DNA of 64,000 nucleotides from Janibacter sp. HTCC2649 (GTDB lineage: Bacteria; Actinomycetota; Actinomycetes; Actinomycetales; Dermatophilaceae): the NCBI RefSeq assembly GCF_000152705.1, contig NZ_CH672413.1:2608139-2672138 (forward strand), given 5' to 3'. The translations under genes were made by a program, and so were the position numbers. Position 1 is the stretch's first letter. The number at the start of each line of letters is the position of its first letter. This document shows, in pieces, positions 23,956-32,920 of the stretch. The notes below the pieces were generated by a model. That model did not search any database and was not told where the DNA came from. It saw only the letters and a program-made list of their open reading frames with translations.

Positions 23956-24942
23956 CTAGCTGTACTGACCCGACAGGTTGGTTAAGCGGGTGATGGGTGG
24001 CTTGTTCCCGCAGGCGGTGTGGGGTCGGTGGTGGTTGTACTCGTGGAGCCATGCTGGCAGAGCTTGGCGTCGTTCGGTTTCTGAGGTGTAGCAGCGGGCG
24101 TATCCCCACCCGTCGGCCATGGTGCGGTGGAAGCGTTCGATCTTGCCGTTGGTCTGCGGACGGCGGGGTCGGGTGCGGGAGTGCTTGATCCCGAGCTCGG
24201 CGCACACGTCGCGCCACAGGTGCGAGATGTAGGCGGATCCGTTGTCGGACAGGACTCTGCGTGTGGTGATGCCACGGACAGCGAACCAGGCGACGGCGCG
24301 GCGTAGGACACCAGTGGCGGTCACGGCGGTTTCGTTGTCGTGGACCTCGGCGTAGGCCACACGAGAGTGGTCATCGATGACGGTGTGCACGAACGCGTGG
24401 CCCATCTTCGGCTGGTAATGCTTGTTCCTCGGTTTGCCCGGGGTGCCTGCCCGGTTCTTCCCGCCTTGGGCTCGGCCCACGAAGCGCCACCCGCCACCGT
24501 CGGGGATGTTTCCGAACTTCTTGACGTCCACGTGCAGCATGTCCCCGGGGCGCTCGTGCTCGTAACGGCGCACCGGCTCCCCGGTGGCACGGTCGACGTG
24601 CGCCAACCGGTTGAGGTGGCACCTGGTGAGCACCCGGTGCACTGTGGAGGGTGCAACCCCCACGTGTGCGGCGAGCTGGACCGGGCCCAACCGTTTGCGC
24701 AGCCGCAACGACACGATCCGCTTCGTCGTCGAGGGAGACGTCTTGGCGGGCATCGCGTGTGGACGGCTCGAGCGGTCGCTCATCGGTTCACCAGCGGCGT
24801 ACCGATCGGCCCATCGCTTCACCGTCGGCCAGGAACATTGGAATCGTGCCGCGACCTCGCTGATCGGGACTCGCTGATCGACGACGAGCTGAGCGACCTT
24901 GAGCCGGTGACGAACCGTCAAAGCGGCATTAGCGTGGGACAT
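23956..24942 (-). CDS. IS481-family transposase
   Basis: A 328-residue DDE transposase. HTH KVAQLVVDQRVPISEVAARF and WPTVKRWADRY is followed by the catalytic set: DMLHVDVKKFG (Asp), RVLSDNGSAYISH (Asp) and TNGKIERFHRTM (Glu). ATG 24942 has a purine-rich leader. The frame runs right through the left terminal repeat, and its TAG stop (23956-23958) lies in the duplicated target CCTAGC, not in the element. The length of the tail therefore depends on the insertion site. Confidence 0.93.
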   Translation of the reverse strand: MSHANAALTVRHRLKVAQLVVDQRVPISEVAARFQCSWPTVKRWADRYAAGEPMSDRSSRPHAMPAKTSPSTTKRIVSLRLRKRLGPVQLAAHVGVAPSTVHRVLTRCHLNRLAHVDRATGEPVRRYEHERPGDMLHVDVKKFGNIPDGGGWRFVGRAQGGKNRAGTPGKPRNKHYQPKMGHAFVHTVIDDHSRVAYAEVHDNETAVTATGVLRRAVAWFAVRGITTRRVLSDNGSAYISHLWRDVCAELGIKHSRTRPRRPQTNGKIERFHRTMADGWGYARCYTSETERRQALPAWLHEYNHHRPHTACGNKPPITRLTNLSGQYS

Positions 24943-25064
24943 GAGGGCCTCCTGTGTGTGGCAGTGGTGACTTGGCAGTTCCACTCCACCGCGGGAGGCC
25001 CTTCCCGCGCCACTGATCAGATCAGCGGATCGCAATCACTCAACCAACCTGTCGGGTCAGTACA
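23961..25064 (-). mobile_element. complete IS481-family element with 6-bp target duplication
   Basis: 1104 bp bounded by 23-bp perfect inverted repeats starting TGTACTGACCCGACAGG and continuing TTGGTT. The flanks carry CCTAGC on both sides (23955-23960 and 25065-25070). One transposase gene fills the element. The element is intact and looks recent. Confidence 0.93.
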
Positions 25065-25201
25065 CCTAGCCCTCTGAATCCACTCGGGAGGACCCCAACA
25101 CCCCGCGCCGAACTGCGGAGGCTAAGGGTGCCGGCCTCACGCCCAAATCGTCAGGACGAGTTCGCCCCAGCCGGACTCACTCCCAACCGGAGAATGCTGC
25201 C

Positions 25202-26344
25202 CTATCGACTGCTCGCACCGCCTTCGCCGTCGAAGAGCCGCAACTGGTCAGGGTGGTCGCCAGGTCTCGGCACGGCGGTGTCCCGGTCGAGAACGAACTC
25301 GAACGAGTCGAAGTACAGCGGCGTCTCAACGTCGCGCTCATCGTGCACGACCGTCATCAGGCCGGTCATTGGGATGGACGTCGTGATCTGCTCCACGCCG
25401 GTCCAGTTGTTCTCATGCTGAATCAGACCCGCCTGGCGCGCTTCCTCTGAATTCATGGACACCTCGACCTCAAACTCAATCGGGAACTCGTAAACGACTC
25501 GATTGGCACCGCTTTCAGTCTTCTCGTGGCTCAACCGCTCGAGATACCCGAATCCGTGGCCGCCCGTTCCACCGTAGCTCACATCGGTGATGTTGGAATC
25601 TGGCGGCAGCCCGAGTTCCTCTGCCGTGAGACCCGGATCCTCGAACATGTCCCAAGGCGCAAACATGGCCGCCACCTGTTCGTCTCTGGCGAGGCCGGAC
25701 GCCTCCCGAAGGTCCGAGACGTCCTTCCAGGGCACCTGTTCGGTCAGCCACTTGCCCAAGTTGCGCACGAGAGTGACGTTGCCCTCAAGGGCCGCGACCT
25801 CCGCTTCGAGTTGGGGGGCAAGCTGGAGATTTCGTCCGGCGAAGTCCTTGTCCTGACTGACGAGATACACGTCTCGGCCTTGGTTGGCGAGCTCGACGCA
25901 GGTCATCCACGTAAGCGTGTCCCGGTAACCGCTTCCGTTCTGGTCAAAGGGCGGCCTACGCGACACGGCGCGGGCCACGATCTCCTCGTGAGGAGTCTGT
26001 GGAGTTGCCGCGACCTCGATCCAAAGGCTTTCAAACCTTTCCCTCAGCACGAGTTCGTAGTTCAACTGGTCGTTGGATTCCGGCACTGGGAAGCCTGAGG
26101 CAACGCCCGTCACTCTTCGGAACTCGGTCGCAGCCTTTGTCATCGCCCGTCGAGCGACTGTGTAGTGACGCTCGTGGTTAGCAACCGCCTCGGCGACGAC
26201 CGAGGCCGGGACAACCGGGTCGACTCGGTGTGAGCTAGATAGGAAGCGGAGAAGCGGGAACTCGAGGCCCGCCAGAAACCAGTCCCTGTGAATCTCCGTC
26301 GCGTCGAGCACGACACACGGGGTTGTCTTGCTCCTCATTTCCAT
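25202..26344 (-). CDS. PIN-domain RNase-like protein (DUF4935 type)
   Basis: A 380-residue protein. The N-terminal PIN fold carries CVVLDATEIHRDWFL (first Asp), PASVVAEAVANH (Glu), GSGYRDTLTWMTCVELA (Asp) and VYLVSQDKDF (last Asp), the four acidic positions of metal-dependent PIN nucleases. Residues 230-380 form a separate alpha/beta region ending in FDSFEFVLDRDTAVPR. ATG 26344 or 26338 is the likely start. DUF4935 proteins occur singly in defence islands and are thought to cut RNA. It is divergent from the GHKL gene, and no antitoxin neighbour is present. Bases 25071-25201 show no gene. Confidence 0.72.
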   Translation of the reverse strand: MEMRSKTTPCVVLDATEIHRDWFLAGLEFPLLRFLSSSHRVDPVVPASVVAEAVANHERHYTVARRAMTKAATEFRRVTGVASGFPVPESNDQLNYELVLRERFESLWIEVAATPQTPHEEIVARAVSRRPPFDQNGSGYRDTLTWMTCVELANQGRDVYLVSQDKDFAGRNLQLAPQLEAEVAALEGNVTLVRNLGKWLTEQVPWKDVSDLREASGLARDEQVAAMFAPWDMFEDPGLTAEELGLPPDSNITDVSYGGTGGHGFGYLERLSHEKTESGANRVVYEFPIEFEVEVSMNSEEARQAGLIQHENNWTGVEQITTSIPMTGLMTVVHDERDVETPLYFDSFEFVLDRDTAVPRPGDHPDQLRLFDGEGGASSR

Positions 26345-26629
26345 AATCGGGAGCCTAGGTGGAGCTCGCCCACTCCCGCCCGGCGTCACCGCGCCGGGAC
26401 AGATTCGTCCGGCCTCGTTCAGGCAGGCTCGTGAGTGGCTGGTCTGCGCCGTACACCCCCCGGGCGTCCAGTGCGCCCCGTCGCCGTCTGATCGCGCCAA
26501 CTGCAGCCCGTTTCCTGACTACCTCTTGCCGTTTCAGTCCCGGCCAACAACCTGGGGTAGTCCGGCCTGGATCTGGGGTGGAACCTCAATCCAAAGGATT
26601 TTACAGAAGTTAGCCGATAGTGTGCCCGA
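26345..26629. promoter_or_regulatory. divergent promoter region, leaderless -10 before GHKL gene
   Basis: 285 bases separate the PIN and GHKL genes. TAGTGT at 26618-26623 fits the actinobacterial TANNNT -10 and ends 6 bases before ATG 26630, which has no ribosome site. Leaderless transcription is therefore likely. The AT content rises sharply near 26585. Confidence 0.4.
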
Positions 26630-28345
26630 ATGACTATGCACACCTCCGTCGTCTCCCAAGAGCACCTCCTTCGACAGGCGGTCCTCAACACCAGTCAGTC
26701 TATTGAATTGCTACGGGAGGCTGTTTCGAACAGCGTCGACGCGGATGCACGGAACATCGACATCAAGTTGACGAACGACAACGGCGAGATATGGAACATC
26801 GTCATCCAGGACGATGGCAACGGTATGGAAGATCAGCACATGAGAGCGTTCTTTAATGCCGGACAATCCGTCAAAGACTTTACTCAACAGGCTATCGGCG
26901 AGAAGGGGCTCGGTTCAAAGACCTCGTTCGTCGCCAAGGGCATACTCGTCGAGTCGCGGCGTCATTCAAACCCCACGGTCCTATTGGTGGGCAAGATGGC
27001 GGACCCATTGACTTCCCTGGCGGGTGGATCAATGCCGGACTACTCTATTGACGTGAATCCGAATGGGCACCTTGGCAGCCTTTCCACAAAAGGAACTCGG
27101 ATCGAACTGTCTGGAGTTCATCTAACAAGCTTCAACGGCAAGAAGACCGCAGATGGTCCCGAAATCGCTGCACGCGTGATGCACTACCTGCGGAGCATGT
27201 GCGCAACAGGAACGGTAAAAAGTAGGCACACACAAAAGGCTCACATCCTCCAGAATGTGATGAACGTTGGAACAATACCCCAAGTATCGCTCGAGGTCGT
27301 CACATCGACAGGGACGGTCAACATCGGACCTCTCCCGGGCGTCTATCAGGTTCCAAATCCCGACCTTGCGCCCACCGGCGGTCCACTAGAAGAGGGGATT
27401 CAACGGAACTCCAAGAAGTTTTGCGACGTTTTCGATTTTTCCGGAAGCAAGACCATCAGCGTTCAGGGCCAATCGTTGACCGTCAACTACGACGGGACCG
27501 CCATCATTGCCGGTGATCTCGTGCGCCAGGAAATGCTGCGAGACGAGTTGAAGGCGGGGTGGACGCAGAAGTCTCAAATGGGTGTGCATCTATGCAAGGA
27601 CTTCATCCCCCTGCGCAACAACACCTCGCTCTCGCGGGATCTTTTGGACGACGAGTACTACTACGACTTCAAACTGTTCCTGAACTGCCAAGACTTCCAG
27701 CTCAACGCGGACCGGAACGTCATCACTAACGAAGAGTCCGACGAGATAGCATGGATCTGGGCTGATTTCAAAGCAAACGTCCTTCCGCAGATCAGGGCAC
27801 GGACTACGCCGTATCGGCAAATGCGCGCGGCCGAGGATGCCGCGATCGAGGCTTCCAAGAAGACGGCACAAGCGGCGTCGCTCAAAGCGGGATACTCGTC
27901 CGCGTCAGACATAACCATCACTAAAGTTGGCGCATCCCTGAATTTCGTCAAAGAACCCAAGAAGGAGGCCGACGTTTCGCACCTTCTGGCAATGATGATC
28001 CAATCCGGCTCCTGGGCGCCCGAACTAACACCGATCGATAAACTCGGCCAGTACATTGACGCGTCCACGGACATACTTGCGGAAGACTCGCTCGGAAATG
28101 TAATGCTCGTGGAGGTCGAAAACCAGTTGGGGAACCTATTTGCCCACAGGCATCCGATGACTTCTTACGACATGGTTGTTGTCTGGTCGCGGGGAGGTAT
28201 GGCACATTTGAGTCAGGCGAATGCGCCTTGGGGAACAAACGGATCGAACGTTACGGTGACCCTTCAGCAAATACCGGGGAGTCGCTGGGAGTTGAAATGG
28301 GGAACCAACTCGAAGCCGGTTATCGTCCTCTCGGAGATTATCTGA
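26630..28345 (+). CDS. GHKL ATPase with C-terminal nuclease-like domain
   Basis: A 571-residue protein. The Bergerat ATP site is complete: IELLREAVSNSVDADAR (N-box, Asn34), VIQDDGNGMED (G1) and AIGEKGLGSKTSF (G2, with the ATP lid). This places it with MutL/Hsp90/MORC-like ATPases. Around residues 480-500 TDILAEDSLGNVMLVEVENQ looks like a PD-(D/E)xK core, suggesting a nuclease. GC content and codon use are clearly more AT-rich than in neighbours, a sign of transfer. It lies upstream of, and co-oriented with, a restriction endonuclease. It is probably a defence effector that cuts DNA in an ATP-dependent way; this is inferred. Confidence 0.75.
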   Translation: MTMHTSVVSQEHLLRQAVLNTSQSIELLREAVSNSVDADARNIDIKLTNDNGEIWNIVIQDDGNGMEDQHMRAFFNAGQSVKDFTQQAIGEKGLGSKTSFVAKGILVESRRHSNPTVLLVGKMADPLTSLAGGSMPDYSIDVNPNGHLGSLSTKGTRIELSGVHLTSFNGKKTADGPEIAARVMHYLRSMCATGTVKSRHTQKAHILQNVMNVGTIPQVSLEVVTSTGTVNIGPLPGVYQVPNPDLAPTGGPLEEGIQRNSKKFCDVFDFSGSKTISVQGQSLTVNYDGTAIIAGDLVRQEMLRDELKAGWTQKSQMGVHLCKDFIPLRNNTSLSRDLLDDEYYYDFKLFLNCQDFQLNADRNVITNEESDEIAWIWADFKANVLPQIRARTTPYRQMRAAEDAAIEASKKTAQAASLKAGYSSASDITITKVGASLNFVKEPKKEADVSHLLAMMIQSGSWAPELTPIDKLGQYIDASTDILAEDSLGNVMLVEVENQLGNLFAHRHPMTSYDMVVVWSRGGMAHLSQANAPWGTNGSNVTVTLQQIPGSRWELKWGTNSKPVIVLSEII

Positions 28346-28614
28346 GTGTGTGACGTTTGCCCAACGTCGAGTGAAACCCGCAAACTTGGCAACAGTTGGT
28401 AACCTGAGGCGACATTGCGTCTTCAGTGGCCTTCTAATGGCAACTTGGAAACTCTCTCGGGCTTCCCTCGTTCGTCCCGCTCTGTGTGGATGCAACCAAC
28501 CGAACCGATTCCATCTGTGAGGGGCAGCGAGCCCGAGGTGCCGGTCTCCTTGATCAACAGGCCGAGAAATGCCGACGAGCTTGGTTGGCTGGGAAGGGTG
28601 GTAGAAATCTCCAT

Positions 28615-29889
28615 ATGGGTTCCGTCTCCGTTGATCAAATCGGGCCGGACGGCACCCTCCTTGCAGATGTCGACACCACTCTCAGTGAGAGCCGCAAGAA
28701 TGCGCTGCTGCTGCACGCTCTGCCCGGGGCCACGGTCGAGATCTACGCCAACGAACGGGTGATTCGTTTTCGTGACCAGATCATCCTCAAAAAGCAGGTA
28801 ACGCACCTAGGCAACCCGTGGCCAGGCTTCAAGAAGCGGATTCAGATCCCCAAGTCATGGCTCGTCGTGGAGCGCCAAGCGCGCGCAGATGATCTTGTCC
28901 CCCGGTTCGTGGGCATCTACCACTACGGCGAGGTCACGATCTTCGTTGACTTCGACCCCCGTACCTACGTCGGACGCAAGGCCAACAACTCCGCTGCGCA
29001 CGTATCGACCAACGACCTGTTCCAGGCGCAGACGTTGGGGCAGTTCTCGAGGGAAGATCACAACGCCAACCGACTCACGAGCATCCGAGCCGATGAGTTC
29101 GAGGCCTACTTGCTGGCCGGGTACGCAGCAGACCCTCGCGTCGAAGTTTTCGAGCAGTTCAACGCCGAGTTCCTGACTGGATCCGAGCTCGAGGCGCTAG
29201 TAGCGGTCAAGCAGATGCACGCGGCCTCTTGGCCGGACACATTCCAAGGTGAGTGGCCTGGCTTCTATCTCGAATACAGGCTCGACTCGTACCTCGACAG
29301 GGAATCTCACACTGATCTGGTCCAGTTCCAGAAGGAGAAGAAGCGAGGTCGGTTCGACTACGACCTCGTGCTCGCTTGGGATGGCGTGCTGGAGTTCTAC
29401 GGGGATCTCAAATCCTCCGACGTCACAAAGCATGTGTCACCAGGCAATGACGCTGAGGACCTCAGGCGGTGCGTCTCTGAGTACGGACGGTTCTGGTATG
29501 TCCTGTACGAGCACGAGACTCTCCACGCGCGTGACCACGGCGACGTCGCGACTGTCGAGTGGAACGAGTGGAGACGCTCGGTCGGCCATCAAGGTGCGAA
29601 GGACTTCAACCCGCTCTCATACGCCGGAAGGTTCAAGCAGTCTGTCCGGTACGTCTCCATGAAGATCCTCGAGCTCAACGAGGCGAACTTCGGCCTCGTC
29701 CTCGGTGACTTCAACCAGGGCAAGCAGCAAGACGGTGCCGCCAGAGCCATCAAGGTGATGATCAACAAGCGGAACATCGACAACTTCTTGATCTACTCGG
29801 ACAAGGTCGAGCCCGACCTTGCGGGCGGCACCTCAGGCCCGCCACCGGAAGCACGTGTAGGAGAAGCCGACCGGGATCGGCTCTTCTAA
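28615..29889 (+). CDS. putative type II restriction endonuclease
   Basis: A 424-residue protein. FDYDLVLAWDGVLEFYGDLK (residues 246-265) has the order of a PD-(D/E)xK nuclease core, with D249 or D255 as first acid and the D263-x-K265 pair. The N-terminal 110 residues are beta-rich, and the C-terminal tail is disordered (TSGPPPEARVG). It faces a C5-cytosine methyltransferase gene with 7 bases between the stops, the usual arrangement of a restriction-modification pair. Recognition sequence unknown. ATG 28615 is chosen as the first Met with homology-like sequence; its ribosome site is weak. Bases 28346-28614 hold no clear gene. Confidence 0.68.
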   Translation: MGSVSVDQIGPDGTLLADVDTTLSESRKNALLLHALPGATVEIYANERVIRFRDQIILKKQVTHLGNPWPGFKKRIQIPKSWLVVERQARADDLVPRFVGIYHYGEVTIFVDFDPRTYVGRKANNSAAHVSTNDLFQAQTLGQFSREDHNANRLTSIRADEFEAYLLAGYAADPRVEVFEQFNAEFLTGSELEALVAVKQMHAASWPDTFQGEWPGFYLEYRLDSYLDRESHTDLVQFQKEKKRGRFDYDLVLAWDGVLEFYGDLKSSDVTKHVSPGNDAEDLRRCVSEYGRFWYVLYEHETLHARDHGDVATVEWNEWRRSVGHQGAKDFNPLSYAGRFKQSVRYVSMKILELNEANFGLVLGDFNQGKQQDGAARAIKVMINKRNIDNFLIYSDKVEPDLAGGTSGPPPEARVGEADRDRLF

Positions 29890-29896
29890 CGCCCAG

Positions 29897-31315
29897 TCAG
29901 CCAGCTTGAGCATCCATGGCTGACCGCTCCAACGCGTCAGCCTCGAACGCGTGAGCTGAGGGGGACAACGCATCGCCGCTCGGGTTACGAGGGGCGTTCA
30001 GCACCGCTCGAGTCAGCCCCTTCGGTAGGTCCGCGGAATTCTGCTCGACGTGAGCGCGGAAGACGTGCCATGCCGCGCCTGCGGCGACTCCGTTCCCGAC
30101 CTGCTTGTACGAAGCCTGATCACGTTGGCTACCAAAGGCGAACGACCTTGGCAGCCCCTGCAGCCGCGCGGCCTCATGTGGCGTGAGCCTGCGTCCACGG
30201 CTGCCCACGATGGATGTCTGAGTGATGGCTACGAGTGCCGGAAGGTAAGTGGGCGCCTTCGCCCTGATCCCCGAGGGGCGGAAGTGCATGACGGTGTGCC
30301 ACAGCGACGCCGTGTCCTGGGCCTGCCACTCCAACTTCCTGCGCGAGTCAGGGAACTTAGCGAACACGGGGTTCGCCTTCTTCCACGCCTTGATGATGTC
30401 GCGGTGCTCGTCATAGAACCTAGCGTTCTTGACCAGGATGCTGGACTTCCATCGGGGCAGAGCTTCCAGCTCGAGAGGGTCGAGTCCACGCTCGGGGATC
30501 CAGGCATCGGCCCACAGGGGGAAGCCCGGCAAGCGCACGCCCCGTGCGGACCACATGCGCTGCACGAGGTCGTCCCACACGTTGATCCACTGGGTCTCAG
30601 CGGCTGTGAGCTTGTACTTGGCCAGGTCCGGGATGGAGGCGTCGTCATCGAGAATCCACTCGGCATCCCAGTCGCGGACGTTCCAACCATCCACCGGCCT
30701 GCGGGCAACGGTCGGTGGCACGTCGACCTCGGCCATCGCACGCTCAGGGCCGACGAACGTTCCGAGAATGAAGACCCGGTCCCTGACCTGAGGTGTTCCG
30801 CCTAGAGAGGGCGGAAGGAAATGTGGTGAGAAGACTGATGGCGTCGAGGACACCCGGTACCCCAACTCGCGCAAGGTCTGGATAATCACCTCCCACTCGT
30901 GGCGGTGGCGAGGGCCCGCAAGGTTGCGGACATTCTCAAGCAGTACAACTGCTGGCTGGCGCTCCTCAAGGATGCGAGCGATGTTCCAGAACAGGGTGCC
31001 TCGGGCCTCGTCCATGCCGCGCTGATAACCCGACTTCGAGAACGGCTGGCATGGGAAGCCAGCAGCCAGAACGTCATGGTTCGGCACGTCCACGGGAGCA
31101 TCGTCGGGGGTCGCGATCGTGATGTCCGTGTTGACGATGGGCTGTTGCGCGGTCGGCAGGGGGTCCACCCAGTTGCGGACGTAGGTCTGGCGTGCCTCGC
31201 GGTCGATCTCGGAGACGTAGACGCACCGGCCGCCAGCGTGATCGAGCATGGCGTGGAAGCCACCTATTCCAGCGAAGAGATCGACGTAGGTAAACGGCGT
31301 GATCCCTTGCTTCAT
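29897..31315 (-). CDS. DNA cytosine-5 methyltransferase
   Basis: A 472-residue enzyme with all main motifs: I FTYVDLFAGIGGFHAML, IV LAAGFPCQPFSKSG (catalytic Cys89), VI VVLLENVRNLAG, VIII GTPQVRDRVFILG, IX RRLTPHEAARLQGLPRSF and X YKQVGNGVAAG. The target-recognition region is about 150 residues between VIII and IX. It should methylate the site cut by the adjacent endonuclease. ATG 31315 gives the normal N-terminus; an in-frame start at 31396 is upstream of the promoter palindrome and is rejected. No ribosome site is visible and TAAGCT lies 7 bases before the ATG, so the transcript is probably leaderless. Confidence 0.92.
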   Translation of the reverse strand: MKQGITPFTYVDLFAGIGGFHAMLDHAGGRCVYVSEIDREARQTYVRNWVDPLPTAQQPIVNTDITIATPDDAPVDVPNHDVLAAGFPCQPFSKSGYQRGMDEARGTLFWNIARILEERQPAVVLLENVRNLAGPRHRHEWEVIIQTLRELGYRVSSTPSVFSPHFLPPSLGGTPQVRDRVFILGTFVGPERAMAEVDVPPTVARRPVDGWNVRDWDAEWILDDDASIPDLAKYKLTAAETQWINVWDDLVQRMWSARGVRLPGFPLWADAWIPERGLDPLELEALPRWKSSILVKNARFYDEHRDIIKAWKKANPVFAKFPDSRRKLEWQAQDTASLWHTVMHFRPSGIRAKAPTYLPALVAITQTSIVGSRGRRLTPHEAARLQGLPRSFAFGSQRDQASYKQVGNGVAAGAAWHVFRAHVEQNSADLPKGLTRAVLNAPRNPSGDALSPSAHAFEADALERSAMDAQAG

Positions 31316-31324
31316 AGCGCAAAG

Positions 31325-31346
31325 CTTAGCTGATTGGTCAGCTAAG
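31325..31346 (-). promoter_or_regulatory. methyltransferase promoter with perfect 9-bp operator palindrome
   Basis: CTTAGCTGA-TTGG-TCAGCTAAG is a perfect inverted repeat. On the minus strand TTGACT and TAAGCT are 16 bases apart and overlap the two arms, so a protein bound here would cover both promoter boxes. No separate controller gene is seen nearby; the methyltransferase itself could be the repressor. Confidence 0.6.
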
Positions 31347-31512
31347 TCAAGCATCCGAGCTGAGCGCGTGAAGTCGCCTGGCAGGGTCTCGGTCATGGCA
31401 AAGCAGCCCCTCGTCGTGCACGCCCTGGACCCTGATCCGCCGCGTGAGGTGTTGTGATCCGTACATGGCTGTTCATGCCATCACCCGGCACTGACACTGA
31501 TGATGTTTGTTG

Positions 31513-31588
31513 CCCCGAGGGTCATGACTCTGGCACTGACTGTCGGCCTGCTGGCTTGACCATCAACTGGACCGCCTGACTCTCGGGG
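31513..31588 (+). ncRNA. candidate IS110 bridge-RNA stem
   Basis: Upstream of the second IS110 transposase, CCCCGAGGGTC (31513-31523) pairs with GACTCTCGGGG (31578-31588) over 11 bp with one G-U pair, enclosing a 54-base loop. It is followed by a GC-rich segment and a small GAG/CTC hairpin near 31624-31640. Such folds in the left end of IS110 elements make the bridge RNA. The full limits of the RNA (roughly 31450-31700) are not determined. Confidence 0.45.
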
Positions 31589-31708
31589 TCCCGCGCGCCG
31601 GCCGGGCGGATATGACCTCATAAGAGCCTGGCGAAGCCTCATCAGTGTCCTGTCTGCTCGCCCGACCGGCGTCGACCAACCGAATCGACACGGAAGGCAC
31701 TTTCCATC

Positions 31709-32920
31709 ATGACAGTGACAAATCTCGAGCCCGGAACGCTTGTGGGAGGCGTTGACACCCACGCCGACACCATCCACGTCGCGGCTGTTGACTCGTGGGG
31801 GAGGCAGTTGGGTGACCAGGAGTTCCCCACGACACCTTCGGGGTATCGGCAGGCCCTGGCGTTCCTGACCGGTCGAGGTGAGGTGGTGGGGATCGGGATT
31901 GAGGGCACCAGTTCGTATGGAGTGGGTATCACTCGAGCGGCCGGTGAGGCGGGCATCGCGGTCTTCGAGGTGGTGCGGCCTGAGCGGGCGGTACGCCGGC
32001 GCGAGGGCAAGTCGGATCCGTTGGATGCCTACCAGGCGGCCCAGGCCATGTTGAGCGGTAGGGCAACCGCGGCAGCGAAGTCAGCGGACATCACCGCGCT
32101 TCGCGCTCTACACAATGCTCGGCGCTCAGCTGTCAAAGCCAGAGCAGCAGCACAGGTCCAGATTCGCCACCAACTGGTGACGTCCCCGGCCGACCTGCGG
32201 GAAAAATATCGCAACCTCACCGCGGCACGCCTGATCCAGACGCTCGCAGCCTGCCGCCCCAGCGTGCACCCAGATCTCGAAGAACGTCTGGTCCTGACCG
32301 CATTGAAGTCCCTCGCGCGCCGCCACCAGAGCCTGACCCGAGAGATCAGCGAACTCGACACCGAACTGACCACAATGATCGAAAGGGCCGCGCCCCATCT
32401 ACTGCACCTCCACGGCGTTGGGAACACCACCGCGGCACAACTGCTCATCACCGCCGGCGGCAACCCCGACAGGCTGCGCAGTGAGGCTTCGTTCGCCGCG
32501 CTCTGTGGCACCGCGCCCGTCCCGGCCTCGTCAGGCAAGACCACACGCCACCGGTTGTCACGCGGGGGTGACCGACGCGCAAACAACGCATTGCACACCA
32601 TCGCGATGGCACGGCTCAGGAACCACCCGCCCACCAAGGCCTTCGTACAGCGACAGCGTGACCGCGGCCGGTCCACGCCAGAGATCCTGCGGCTCCTCAA
32701 ACGCGCCATCGCCCGGGAAATGTTTAAGCAACTCACGCGGCCACACGAGGACCTCGGCGTCCACGACCTGCGCCCCACCAGGCAGGCCAAGAACATCACC
32801 CTCGCAGCAGCAGCCCACGCACTTGGCCTAGCAACGATAACCATCAGCCGAACCGAGCGAGGGCTGCACATCACTCCAGAAGTCGTTAACCGCTACCGCG
32901 AGTGGCTCAATACCGCTTGA
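31709..32920 (+). CDS. IS110-family transposase (second element)
   Basis: A 403-residue DEDD recombinase. LVGGVDTHADTIHVAAVD (first Asp), VVGIGIEGTSSYG (Glu) and GKSDPLDAYQAAQAML (two Asp) form the RuvC-like half. HLHGVGNTTAAQLLITAGG, EASFAALCGTAPVPASSG and LSRGGDRRANNALHTIA form the transposase_20 half with the serine region. GGAAGG lies before ATG 31709. The frame is intact. It belongs to a different subgroup from the transposase at 5.1 kb. It was inserted behind the methyltransferase promoter region. Confidence 0.93.
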   Translation: MTVTNLEPGTLVGGVDTHADTIHVAAVDSWGRQLGDQEFPTTPSGYRQALAFLTGRGEVVGIGIEGTSSYGVGITRAAGEAGIAVFEVVRPERAVRRREGKSDPLDAYQAAQAMLSGRATAAAKSADITALRALHNARRSAVKARAAAQVQIRHQLVTSPADLREKYRNLTAARLIQTLAACRPSVHPDLEERLVLTALKSLARRHQSLTREISELDTELTTMIERAAPHLLHLHGVGNTTAAQLLITAGGNPDRLRSEASFAALCGTAPVPASSGKTTRHRLSRGGDRRANNALHTIAMARLRNHPPTKAFVQRQRDRGRSTPEILRLLKRAIAREMFKQLTRPHEDLGVHDLRPTRQAKNITLAAAAHALGLATITISRTERGLHITPEVVNRYREWLNTA

